NCBI RefSeq assembly: GCF_045679555.1
Contig: NC_092096.1
Location: 29,024,364-29,088,363, forward strand
DNA length: 64,000 nucleotides
DNA from: Salvelinus alpinus
Lineage: Eukaryota; Chordata; Actinopteri; Salmoniformes; Salmonidae
Direction of reading: 5' to 3'
Position numbers and translations under genes: made by a program. Position 1 is the first letter of the stretch. The number at the start of each line of letters is the position of its first letter. The notes under the pieces were generated by a model, which did no database searches, had not been told where the DNA came from, and saw only the letters and a program-made list of their open reading frames with translations. Below, one piece after another: positions 1 through 10,130 of this stretch.

Positions 1-773
1 TTGGTTGCAGTGTGGATCGGCACATTACTGGCGGTCATGATGTGGAAAGTGGACTGGCACGTGTTGCTACATGTTGTGGACAGTTCTGTTGGACACGTGT
101 ATTTTTGCAGTTCTCCTCCAATCTGACCTGACCATTCGTTTGGATGCCTTGTGAATGAAGCCCAACAGCAGGAGATTAGCTGGGCTCTTATCATAGCTAT
201 GTGAACGTCAACAGAGGGATGCAACCCCCTAACCCCTTCCATATTAGAGAACAGGGACCGTCTGAAAAATAGATTACATAATGGGTTTTACATAACGACC
301 TCAACAATTAAAGAGAGGGTAGAAGGAGCGGAAGAATTTTGAAATTATGCAGTTGACCTTGGCATTGAGCGCCCAGACTGGTCATTGAGGCACAGCAGGG
401 GCCTCCGAAGGGTTAGTCTCTAAAGAGGCTGGTACAGTGTGCCTACATGCAGTCATAACAACAGCTATATATGCCTTATCTAATTGGATAATAGGGATTA
501 TGATTTTCACTCTAAACATAACTCTGTATTGACAGTTAGGCCTATTCCACCTGAACCGCCATGTTGATAAGGTACAAAGTGTTGTGAATAGTGACATGGT
601 GAAAACTAGTTCACGGGTCATTTGACAAACAACTATATTTATACGTTTCTATGGTGCCCTTATGTTGTGACAAGATTTGCCACTTCTGCAAAACAGTAAA
701 CATACCTGTGGTATTTTCAGAGTACATGACCCCCAACTAGTCAGGACCTTCAGAGTACTGACACTTACACTTA
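1..773. other. Intergenic, no gene recognised
   Basis: Both strands have only short, stop-rich reading frames with no recognisable domain. Nothing here looks like an exon with flanking splice sites. The right edge runs into the Tc1-like remnant that begins near 774. Confidence 0.5.
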
Positions 774-1095
774 CTAAAGCCCAGCTCTGTGGAGTGTACG
801 TCTTAAAGTGGTCCTATGGACAGATACTCCAATTTCCACTGTGGAGCTTTGCAGCTCCTTCAGGGTTATCTTTGCCTCTCTGATTAATGCCCTCCTTGCC
901 TGGTCTGTGAATTTTGGTGGGCGGCCCTCTCTTGGCAGGTTTGTTGTGGTGCCATATTCTTTCCATTTTTAAAAATTGATTTAATGGTGCTCAGTGGGAT
1001 GTTCAAGGTTTCGGATATTTTTTTATAACCAACCCTGATCTGTACTTCTCCTCAACTTTGTCCCTGACCTGTTTGGAGAGCTCCTTGGTCTTCAT
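774..1095 (-). pseudogene. Tc1-like transposase, N-terminal fragment, frameshifted
   Basis: Read on the minus strand from the ATG at 1095, the sequence starts MKTKELSKQVRDKVEE, followed by a stretch matching the paired-like helix-turn-helix DNA-binding region of Tc1/mariner transposases (GLGYKKISETLNIP). The frame breaks inside an A-rich run near 970. The family-typical continuation then appears in another frame (GRPPKFTDQARRALIREA) and ends at a stop at 774-776. The catalytic DDE region is absent, so the gene is dead. It belongs to the same element as the plus-strand tail at 4196-4565, the two parts being separated by a microsatellite and a later LTR-element insertion. Confidence 0.8.
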
Positions 1096-1164
1096 AGTGC
1101 CGCTTGCTTGGTGGTGCCCCTTGCTTAGTGGTGTTGCAGACTCTGGGGCCTTTCCGAACAGGTG

Positions 1165-1220
1165 TGTGTGTATATAGATATAGAGATATATCTATATATA
1201 TCTCTCTATATATCTCATTA

Positions 1221-1254
<34 letters not shown>

Positions 1255-1291
1255 CTGTATATATCTATCTATATATATAGATATATATATA
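1165..1291. repeat. AT-rich microsatellite (TATA/TATCTC type)
   Basis: A run of TA and TATCTC-like units lies within the Tc1-like remnant. It resumes at 4196-4227 after the LTR element, showing that the LTR element landed inside it. The target duplication of that insertion (probably ATATA) is therefore hard to define uniquely. Confidence 0.9.
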
Positions 1292-1672
1292 TGTAACGTC
1301 CTGACCAGAGTTATTATGTGTTTTGCTTGTTTAGTGTTGGTCAGGACGTGAGCTGGGTGGGAATTCTATGTTGTGTGTCTAGTTTGTCTGTTTCTGTGTC
1401 CAGCCTAATATGGTTCTCAATCAGAGGCAGCTGGTAATCGTTGTCCCTGATTGAGAATCATATATAGGAGGCTTGTTTTGTGTTGGGATTTTGTGGGTGA
1501 TTGTTTCCTGTCTCTGTGTTTGTGTTATGCACCAGATAGGACTGTCTCGGCTTTCACGTTTGTTATTTTGTATGTTGTTTGTAGTGTTTCACTTGTTCTA
1601 AATTAAACATGTTGAACACTAACCGCGCTGCATTTTGGTCCTCTCCTTCATCCCAGGAAGAAAGTCGTTACA
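1292..1672 (+). repeat. 5' LTR of the proline-rich LTR element
   Basis: A 381-bp TG...CA repeat identical by eye to 3815-4195. Two inverted repeats stand out: ACGTCCTGACCA near its start pairs with TGGTCAGGACGT about 40 bases on, and TTCTCAATCAG pairs with CTGATTGAGAA in the middle. CATATATAGG, just after the second stem, is a possible TATA box. No canonical tRNA-type primer-binding site (starting TGG) follows directly; the next bases are GAACCACCCACC. Confidence 0.9.
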
Positions 1673-3638
1673 GAACCACCCACCAAACCCGGACCAAGCA
1701 GCGTGGAAACGGGCAGCAGCAACAGCAGCAGTGGTACAAGGAGGAATGGACATGGGAGGAGATTCTAGATGGAGAAGGACCCTGGGCAGAGCCAGAGGAG
1801 TGTCGCCGCCCCAAAGCGGAGCTGGAGGCATCAAAAGCGGAGAGGCGGCATTATGAGGCGCTTGCAAGGCAGAGCGGCTGGAAACCCGAGAGGCTCACCC
1901 AAAAATTTCTTGGGGGGGAGCTAAAGGGTAGTGTGGCGAGGGCAGGTAGGAAACCTGCGCCCACTTCCCATGCTTACCGTGGAGAGCGGGAGTACGGGCA
2001 GACACCGTGTTATGCGGAAGAGCGCACGGTGTCTCCTGTACGTGTGCATAGCCCGGTGCGGGTTATTCCACCTCCCCGCACTGGGCGGGCTAGAATGAGC
2101 ATTGAGCCAAGTGCCATGAAGCCGGCTCAACATATCTGGCCTCCAGTACGCCTCCTCGGGCCGGTGTACATGGCACCAGCCTTACGAATGGTGTCCCCGG
2201 TTCGCCTACACAGCCCAGTGCAGGTTATTCCACCTCCCCGCACTGGACGGGCTACGGGGAGCATTCAACCAGGTAAGGTTGGGCAGGCTCAGTGCTCAAG
2301 GGAGCCAGTACGCCTGCACGGTCCGGTATATCTGGCGCCACCTTCCCGCCCCAGCCCAGTACCTCCAGTTCCAGCACCCGCCTTATGGTGCGTGGCCCCA
2401 GCCCAGTACCTCCAGTTCCGGCACCACGCATCAAGCCTCCTGTGCGTCTCCAGAGCCCTGTACGCACTGTTCCTTCTCCCCGCACTCGCCCTGAGGTGCG
2501 TGCCCTCAGTCCGGTACCACCAGTTCCGGCACCACGCACCAGGCCTATAGTGCGCTTTGAGAAACCAGTGTGCCCTGTTCCTGCTCCCCGCACTAGCCTT
2601 AAGGTGCGTGTCTCCAGTCCGGTACCACCAGTTCCGGCACCACGCACCAGGCCTACTGTGCGCCTCAGCAGGTCAGAGTCGGCCGTCTGCCCAATGCCGC
2701 CTGCACTGCTCGTCTGCCCAGCGCCGTCTGAGCCATCCGTCTGCCCAGCGCCGTCTGAGCCATCCGTCTGCCCAGCGCCATCTGAGCCATCCGTCTGTCC
2801 AGCGCCATCTGAGCCATCCGTCTGCCCAGCGCCATCTGAGCCATCCGTCTGCCCAGCGCCATCTGAGCCATCCGTCTGCCCAGCGCCTTCAGAGCCGCCC
2901 GTCTGTCCCGAGCCATTAGAGCCGTCCGTCAGTCAGGAGCCGCTAGAGCCGTCCGTCAGTCAGGAGCCGCTAGAGCCGTCCGTCAGTCAGGAGCCGCCAG
3001 AGCCGCCAGCCAGTCAGGAGCCGCCAGAGCCGCCAGCCAGTCAGGAGCCGCCAGAGCCGCCAGCCAGTCAGGAGCCGCCAGAGCCGCCAGCCAGTCAGGA
3101 GCCGCCAGAGCCGCCAGCCAGTCAGGAGCCGCCAGAGCCGCCAGCCAGTCAGGAGCCGCCAGAGCCGCCAGCCAGTCAGGAGCCGCCAGAGCCGCCAGCC
3201 AGTCAGGAGCCGCCAGAGCCGCCAGCCAGTCAGGAGCCGCCAGAGCCGCCAGCCAGTCAGGAGCCGCCAGAGCCGCCAGCCAGTCAGGAGCCGCCAGAGC
3301 CGCCAGCCAGTCAGGAGCCGCCAGAGCCGCCAGCCAGTCATGAGCTGCCTTACAGTCATGAGCTGCCCTACAGTCATGAGCTGCCCTACAGTCATGAGCT
3401 GCCCTCCAGTCATGAGCTGCCCTCCAGTCATGAGCTGCCCTCCAGTCATGAGCTGCCCTCCAGTCATGAGCTGCCCTCCAGTCATGAGCTGCCCTCCAGT
3501 CATGAGCTGCCCTCCAGTCCGGAGCTACCTCTCTGTCCTGAGCTGCCTCTCTGTCCTGAGCTACCTCTCTGTCCTGAGCTACCCCTCTGTCCTGAGCTAC
3601 CTCCTAAATCATGTTGGGGCCTTGGGGAGGATTCTTAG
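1609..3638 (+). pseudogene. Proline-rich tandem-repeat ORF of the LTR element, one frameshift
   Basis: The ATG at 1609 lies inside the 5' LTR, so the frame crosses from LTR into the internal region. The N-terminal 100 or so residues are charged and glutamine-rich (a run of six Q, then EEWTWEEILDGEGPW) and may be the only folded part. Next come degenerate PVRVIPPPRTGRA and PVPPVPAPRT motifs, then arrays of VCPAPSEPS (9 aa), PASQEPPEP (9 aa, about 12-13 copies), SHELPS (6 aa) and PELPLC (6 aa). The first frame stops at 2550. The repeat pattern continues in another frame from about 2390 to 3638, consistent with one lost C in a C run near 2380. No family recognised; it could be a highly diverged Gag-like or scaffold protein, or simply expanded low-complexity coding sequence. 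Confidence 0.6.
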
Positions 3639-3801
3639 GCCAAGGTCGTGGGCGAGGGTCGCCACTCAAAGGACGCTAAGGAGGGGGACAAAGACAGTGG
3701 TGGAGTGGTGTCCTCGTCCTGCGCCGGAGCCGCCACCGCGGACAGATGCCCACCCAGACCCTCCTCTTGAGTTGTAGGGGTGCGTTCGGAGTCCGCACCT
3801 C

Positions 3802-3811
3802 AGGAGGGGGG
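3802..3811 (+). other. Polypurine tract of the LTR element
   Basis: AGGAGGGGGG followed by TAC lies immediately before the TG that begins the 3' LTR. This is the normal position for the plus-strand primer of an LTR retroelement. Confidence 0.8.
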
Positions 3812-3814
3812 TAC

Positions 3815-4195
3815 TGTAACGTCCTGACCAGAGTTATTATGTGTTTTGCTTGTTTAGTGTTGGTCAGGACGTGAGCTGGGTGGGAATTCTATGTTGTGTG
3901 TCTAGTTTGTCTGTTTCTGTGTCCAGCCTAATATGGTTCTCAATCAGAGGCAGCTGGTAATCGTTGTCCCTGATTGAGAATCATATATAGGAGGCTTGTT
4001 TTGTGTTGGGATTTTGTGGGTGATTGTTTCCTGTCTCTGTGTTTGTGTTATGCACCAGATAGGACTGTCTCGGCTTTCACGTTTGTTATTTTGTATGTTG
4101 TTTGTAGTGTTTCACTTGTTCTAAATTAAACATGTTGAACACTAACCGCGCTGCATTTTGGTCCTCTCCTTCATCCCAGGAAGAAAGTCGTTACA
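3815..4195 (+). repeat. 3' LTR of the proline-rich LTR element
   Basis: A 381-bp repeat with no difference from 1292-1672 on reading. It is followed directly by AT microsatellite that matches the sequence before the 5' LTR. Confidence 0.9.
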
Positions 4196-4565
4196 ATATA
4201 TATATATATATACTGTATATATCTATCTGAGAGAGAGATACTGAGATCATGTGACACTTAGATTGCACACAGGTCGACTTTATTTAACTAATTATGTAAC
4301 TTCTGAAGGTAATTGGTTGTGCCAGATCTTATTTAGGGGCTTCATAGCAAAGGGGGTGAATACATATGCACGCACCACTTTTCAAATTATTATTTTTTTT
4401 GAATTTTTTGAAACAAGTAATTTTTTTCATTTCACTTCACCAATTTGGACTATTTTGTGTATGTCCATTACATGTAATCCAAATAAAAATCAATTTAAAT
4501 TTAGGTTGTAATGCAACAAAAATAGGAAAAACGCCAGGGGGGTGAATACTTTTGCGAGGCGCTGT
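4196..4565 (+). mobile_element. Tc1-like element, terminal non-coding part with inverted-repeat end
   Basis: Ends with GTGAATACTTTTGCGAGGCG, the typical terminal inverted repeat of a common fish Tc1-like family, next to a TA-type end near 4564. The stretch between the microsatellite and this terminus matches the non-coding arm I recognise from this family. It is the other end of the element whose transposase fragment lies at 774-1095; the opposite terminus is missing. Confidence 0.75.
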
Positions 4566-5160
4566 ATCCTCAATGGACCTAGAAACAGCTAGAGGAGGAC
4601 AGACGTATGTGACCTAATTCTGCCCCAGAGCCCGCTAACTGTTGAATTTAATATTCTATATACCACAGTACAGACTTGTGATGTTTTAAAGTGTCATCAT
4701 GGCTCAATGTACGTAGAACAGATAGCATTTTTCCCTCCATGAAAGATAATTATTACCCAGAAATAGAGAAGAGGAAGGATATTGTTGGGGTTCCCTTCCT
4801 TCATCCTATCTCACGTTAGTGCAAGATATTCTGCTGATTGTCTACCGTCCAAGGTGAATTAGCTGAGGATGACTAGCCCACCCAGAAATAGCCCACCCAG
4901 CAGATACTCTTAGCCCATCGTTTTGATGAGAAAAGAAATGTACAAATACTGACCTGTAGCCTCACAGCTGAACTTCTAGGGTTAGCTGAAGACACTATTT
5001 GTTTCCTTTTATCCAGATGCTGACCTAAACTACAACCTGCTCTAACCCTAGAGGGCATATCAACATACAACATGCATTTATTCAATCCCGTTGCACAAAG
5101 AGTAAGACACAAAAATGTTGGCTTTATACCTCTGGTAGGTTTTGTGTTGCTTGATATTAG
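4566..5160. other. Intergenic, nothing recognised
   Basis: AT-rich unique-looking sequence without a convincing reading frame or repeat signature. Confidence 0.4.
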
Positions 5161-6836
5161 AAATTAACAAGTTTCGGAACTTCCAGAACCATTAAGATTT
5201 TAATGACTAAAGTACAAAAACAATGGGCCGTGATGCATACATATTTTTTATGACAACAACCAATCACATGAGGCAACCCAGTTCAAGATGTCAGAGGTCA
5301 TTCTTGGATAAAACACAACACTCCAAAGACTGAGAGGACATGGCTAAATGGTAACCCTAATGGTAGCTAAATGGTAACCCAAATGGTGGCTAAATTGTAA
5401 CCCAAATGGTGGCTAAATTGTAACCCAAATGGTGGCTAAATGGTAACCCATTTTTGGTGGCTAAATGGTAACTCAAATTTGGTGGCTAAATGGTAACTCA
5501 AATTTGGTGGCTAAATGGTAACCCAAATGGTGGCTAAATGGTAACCCAAATGGTGGATAAATGGTAACCCTAATGGTTGCTAAATGCTAACCCTAATGGT
5601 GGCTAAATGCTAACCCTAATGGTGGCTAAATGCTAACCCTAATGGTGGCTAAATGCTAACCCCAATGGTGGCTAAATGGTAAATGCCCTAATGGTGGCTA
5701 AAAGGTAACCCTAACATTAACACGTTTTGGAACTTCCAGAACCATTAACATTTTAATGACAAGGGTACCAAACCAATGGGCTGTGATGCATACTTTTTAT
5801 GACAACAACCAATCACATGAGGCAAGTCAGAGGTCATTCTAGGGTCATATGATGTACACAACAGCATGTACACCAGAATAAGCAGAAAGTCATCTGTTAG
5901 TCAGTCACCACTGTGTTGATGACAGATGTGACACATAAAACATGGAAGGATAATACACAACACTTCAAAGACTGAGAGGACATGGCTAAATGGTAACCCT
6001 AATGGTGGCTAAATGGTAACCCAAATGGTGGCTAAATGGTAACCCTAATGGTGGCTAAATGGTAACTCAAATTTGGTGGCTAAATGGTAACCTTAATTGT
6101 AACCCAAATGGTGGCTAAATGCCCTAATGGTGGCTAAATGGTAACCCTAATGGTGGCTAAATGGTAACCCAAATGGTGGCTAAATGGTAACCCTAATGGT
6201 GTCTAAATGCCCTAATGGTGGCTAAATGGTAACCCTAATGGTGGCTAAATGGTAACTCAAATTTGGTGGCTAAATGGTAACCCAAATGGTGGCTAAATGG
6301 TAACCCTAGTGGTGGCTAAATGGTAAGCCTGGTGGTGGCTAAATGCCCTAATGGTGGCTAAATGGTAACCCTAAAATTAACAAGTTTCGGAACTTCCAGA
6401 ACCATTAACATTTGAATGACTAGAGTACAAAACTAATGGGCTGTGATGCTTACTTTTTATGACAACAACCAATCACATGAGGCAACCCAGTTCAAGAAGT
6501 CAGAGGTCATTCTAGGGTCATATGATGTACACAACAGCATGTACACTAGAATAAGCAGAAAGTCATCTATTAGTCAGTCACCACTGTGTTGACATACAAC
6601 TTGGAAGGATAATACACAACACTTCAAAGACTGAGAGGACATGGCTAAATGGTAACCCTAATGGTGGCTAAATGCCTTAATGGGGCCTAAATGGCCTAAT
6701 GGGGCCTAAATGGTAACCCTAATGGTGGCTAAATGCCTTAATGGGGCCTAAATGCCCTAATGGGGCCTAAATGGTAACCCTAATGGTGTCTAAATGCTAA
6801 TCCTAATGGTGGCTAAATGCCCTAATGGTGTCAATT
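5161..6836 (+). repeat. Higher-order minisatellite of GGTGGCTAAATGGTAACCCTAAT units
   Basis: Three blocks of a roughly 20-23-bp unit (consensus TGGTGGCTAAATGGTAACCC with variants) are separated by three copies of a non-satellite spacer. The spacer starts GGAACTTCCAGAACCATTAA and runs through GACAACAACCAATCACATGAGG; copies start near 5175, 5730 and 6390. Each spacer leads back into GACTGAGAGGACATGGCTAAATGG. The array is thus a nested repeat with a period of roughly 0.55-0.66 kb. No coding potential. Confidence 0.9.
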
Positions 6837-8603
6837 TCCTCCATGCTGGATACAATGCTGTATGAATCAAACACACTTCTGAACGTGTAATGCAGAAACC
6901 CATTAGGCAACTTTTGAATTACAGTCAGAGCAACCAACTGTGCCGTTCAAGATGGATTGAGTAGATGTCATAAGACTGACAGGAATCATAGTGCAGTGTG
7001 TTATTCTTTTTTTTTAACTTATTTGAACTAATTTGTCTTACCGGTAATAATTTTCAGATGGAAATTGACAGTTCTATAATTATTCAGATAAAATGTATAA
7101 ATAAATACAACGTTCTATGGTTTATGGAGTAGCTCTTTAGTAGTTTTTGTGGTTAAAAAGGTGAATTAATTACTAATTGTTAACAGGAGACTAGAATTTG
7201 ATAATTGGTCTGAAGTCAAGCCAGAGTCCCCAAAATAAAAATATGGCCACGAAGAGGGACTGAACTGAGGCACCTATTACTGTATAATTACATTTATGAC
7301 CAAGACTGTGGAGCCATTACTATTCCATTGATCAAAACCTGGTGTGCATGAATGAGCTTGCATGCATGGATGAAGAATACAAATATTACCCAAACGTAAT
7401 GACAAGAAGTACACCCAAATCTGAGTTGAGGAGACAGCAATCAATGTTCTGATCAACAGTCTAATCGTAATTTAGGCAAGTACTTTGCAAAAGACGTTTG
7501 CTGAAGTGCGACATGATGTAATGGAAATGATACCTCTCAGATGTGTCGATGTCCGTGTTATTAGGGATGTTTTAACCATTCATAACGATGCCTTGTTTGT
7601 CAGTGCCCCTGTTATGCATGTTTGGATCTAAAGGGGCCATCGTAAGTAGCAATGCCTGTGAACAAATTGCTCTGCTGAGCCCTGTCTTAAGCACTGATCC
7701 CAGAGCTGCGACTGAGTGGCCCCTACCCACCTGAGTAAACAGCTAGGAACAGGGACAGGGAGCCGTAGGGGGCCTTCTATATTTCAGTTGGTTGGGGAAC
7801 TTCCTCTGTGTCTGTCTGTGAGATGAACTGAGTACACAGATGTTCTCTCATGCAAAAATAGACACATTTTCACATTCACTCAAGTGCTGTTTGTCCCTCA
7901 AACAATTAAAGTCCAGGTCATGTTGAGAGCCAATAAAATACAGTTGTTTATTATTCTACAAGAACAGCTGGTGTCTGCTGTTTGACAAAAAATGAAAACG
8001 CTTGGTCTGACGTTACATAATGCATGTTAATTTTGCATCCTGATTATTGACCATACTGAATACAGCCTAATGTATTCTACACATCAGAGTTGTAGTCTTG
8101 ACTCAAAGTAGAAAAAAATATGACATGACACTCCACCCAGACTTACCAAGTGTTTCATGACTTAAGACTGAAACTTTTTTTTAATGACTGAACAAATTAC
8201 GGCAAACCTTACACTAAGACCGAAAGGGTCTTGAGTAAGACTAAAACTGATGACTGACCAGATGACAGCTATGCCATTTCAACACTTTTTTTGATACAAA
8301 TACCCCTCCCACTTCCACTATGTTCACAGGACGACTTCTTGAGACTTGACCCTCTTAACTTGGACCCTTCTTGAGACTTGACGGTCAAGAGGAACTGCTT
8401 AACTACACCAGAGGTATTGGGTTAGCATGCAGTGAGTATTCTATAAAGTTTAGTTTTAGACAAACTTCTACAACCTCAGGCAATCTCAGAGAGATAACTT
8501 GTCTGAGCCTGAAGTGTAAGACACTGTGTATTTATGCTCCATAGAAAATAGACTTGATACGGAGCAATACAACAGGGACGTAAATCTGCTTGCATGTGTT
8601 GCT
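6837..8603. other. Intergenic, nothing recognised
   Basis: No long frame, no RNA gene and no recognised repeat. It holds AT-rich non-coding sequence and short homopolymers only. Confidence 0.4.
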
Positions 8604-8680
8604 GCTGCATCGTGCCTAAGAACAGCCCTTAACCGTGGTATATTGGCCATATACTACACCCCCTCGTGCCTTATTGCTTA
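8604..8680 (+). repeat. Half copy of a hairpin MITE
   Basis: AAGAACAGCCCTTAACCGTGG and the following TATTGGCCATATAC match the right arm of the hairpin element at 53383-53475, but the left arm is missing here. Confidence 0.6.
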
Positions 8681-8890
8681 ATTCTATTCTACTGTATTTA
8701 GTCAATGCCACTCCGACATTGCTCGTCCTAATATTTATATATTTCTTAATTCAATTATTTAACTTTTAGATTTGTGTATTGTTGTGAATTGTTAGATACA
8801 CTGTTGGAGCTAGGAACACAAGCATTTCGCTACACCCGCAATAACATCTGCTAAATATGTGTATGTGACCAATCAAATTGTATTTGATTT
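8681..8890 (+). repeat. LINE 3' tail
   Basis: Contains GGAGCTAGGAACACAAGCAT, then ACCCGCAATAACATCTGCTAAA and ends in a GACCAATCAAATT/TTTGATT-type tail, which I recognise as the 3' end of a high-copy fish LINE. It is severely 5'-truncated with no coding part. Confidence 0.6.
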
Positions 8891-9523
8891 TTTTAAAGAC
8901 AGATGGGCACAGTCATGGCTAAAAATAACATCAGAACTTGTATGAACATTAGACCTGTTTCAGTGGAGTGACTCCCATTTGGCTAACAGATCAAAACATG
9001 CAGTATTTATTGAATAAACTCTCTTGGTATTTATAGATCAATACCTCCAAGCTACAGACGCATCCATATCTGATCAATAAGGCTATGTTGAAAACCATTC
9101 ACCTTTCACAGAGAAAGATCAGGATAAGCTTTTATTTTATTTTACTATAAATTGGTTGCTTTATCCACAAGAGCAAATTAGGGATTTGTTGGTATAAAAA
9201 GGTGATATAATCTTTCCATAATACGGATGGTTTACTATTGTTTATCTGGCAAAATGTCTGGCTATAAGTAGATTAAACAATGTAGCAACTAAATGGCATT
9301 CTCCAAAAATGCTAGCCAGGAGATTTTGTACGTTGCTAAATAACCAGCTAACAAATGTAAAAACGGGTTGGAGGAAATGATAATGTCCCAGGGAAGTCAA
9401 AAATAAGTTAAAGTGTAAAAAGAGAGAACTATTACTTTAAGGCGTTATTAGAACTCACTAAATCAGACATCTTATAATGGTCCAAATTACCATTCTACTT
9501 TTACAGGTTGCACTAATTCTGGG
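8891..9523. other. Intergenic, nothing recognised
   Basis: AT-rich sequence with no supported gene or repeat. Confidence 0.4.
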
Positions 9524-9845
9524 CTGGGTGGTAGCCTAGCGGTTAAGAGGTTGGGCCAGTAACTGGGTGGTAGCCTAGCGGTTAAGAGGTGGGCCAGTAA
9601 CTGGGTGGTAGCCTAGCGGTTAAGAGGTTGGGCCAGTAATTGGGTGGTAGCCTAGCGGTTAAGAGGTTGGGCCAGTAACTGGGTGGTAGCCTAGCGGTTA
9701 AGAGGTTGGGCCAGTAACTTAAATGTTGCTGGTTTCAAATCCCTGAGCTGACTAGGTGAAATCTGTGCCCTTGAGCAAGGCACAACCCTAATTGCTCTTG
9801 TAAGTCACTCTGAATAAGAACATCTGCTAAATGACTAAAATGTAA
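9524..9845 (+). repeat. tRNA-derived SINE with five tandem A-box heads
   Basis: GGGTGGTAGCCTAGCGGTTA, with an A-box-like core, is repeated five times at about 37-bp spacing. It is followed once by a B-box-like stretch (GGTTTCAAATCCC) and a SINE body ending CATCTGCTAAATGACTAAAA. The normal salmonid SINE has one head; here only the A-box segment is multiplied. Confidence 0.8.
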
Positions 9846-10130
9846 AAAATGGTCACATTGCACAGATCGTTGTACCTTTTTATAGACCACACCAGTTTTT
9901 ATTCCAAGTCTTGACGAAGTCCCCCCCCCCCCTCTAAAGTTTTTTGAACACCTGCTAAAATAGTATTTAAATCCAATTCACCATTATTACTACAAGGGAA
10001 ATTCAATGGAAATTTCCGATACATCATGAGAAACAATTATTGAGAGGTTTTTGGGGGGTGACATAGGTAGTGGGGAGGGTCTCGTTTTGAGTAGGAGAAT
10101 TGAGTATGGAAAGGTGGCGTGAGCATTATA

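Larger units (their letters stand above)
1292..4195 (+). mobile_element. Non-autonomous LTR retrotransposon with a proline-rich ORF
   Basis: The element has direct repeats of 381 bp at both ends, each starting TGTAACG and ending GTTACA, and they are identical as read. A purine tract (3802-3811) lies four bases upstream of the 3' LTR, as expected for plus-strand priming. The internal part is only 2.1 kb. It has no capsid, zinc-knuckle, protease, reverse transcriptase, RNase H or integrase motif, so the element must depend on enzymes from another element. Its only long frame encodes a proline-rich repeat protein. Flanking bases fit an ATATA duplication but lie in simple repeat. A solo LTR of a related family is at 58753-59158. 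The identical LTRs imply recent insertion. Confidence 0.85.

Noticed and set aside
2970..3503. 177-residue antisense frame (LTGWRLWRL repeats)
   Set aside because: It is the reverse strand of the in-frame coding minisatellite; unit lengths divisible by three keep all such frames open.
5340..6830. Telomere-like TAACCCTAA motifs
   Set aside because: CCCTAA occurs only once per 20-23-bp unit and is not in the hexamer tandem form; it is part of the minisatellite unit.
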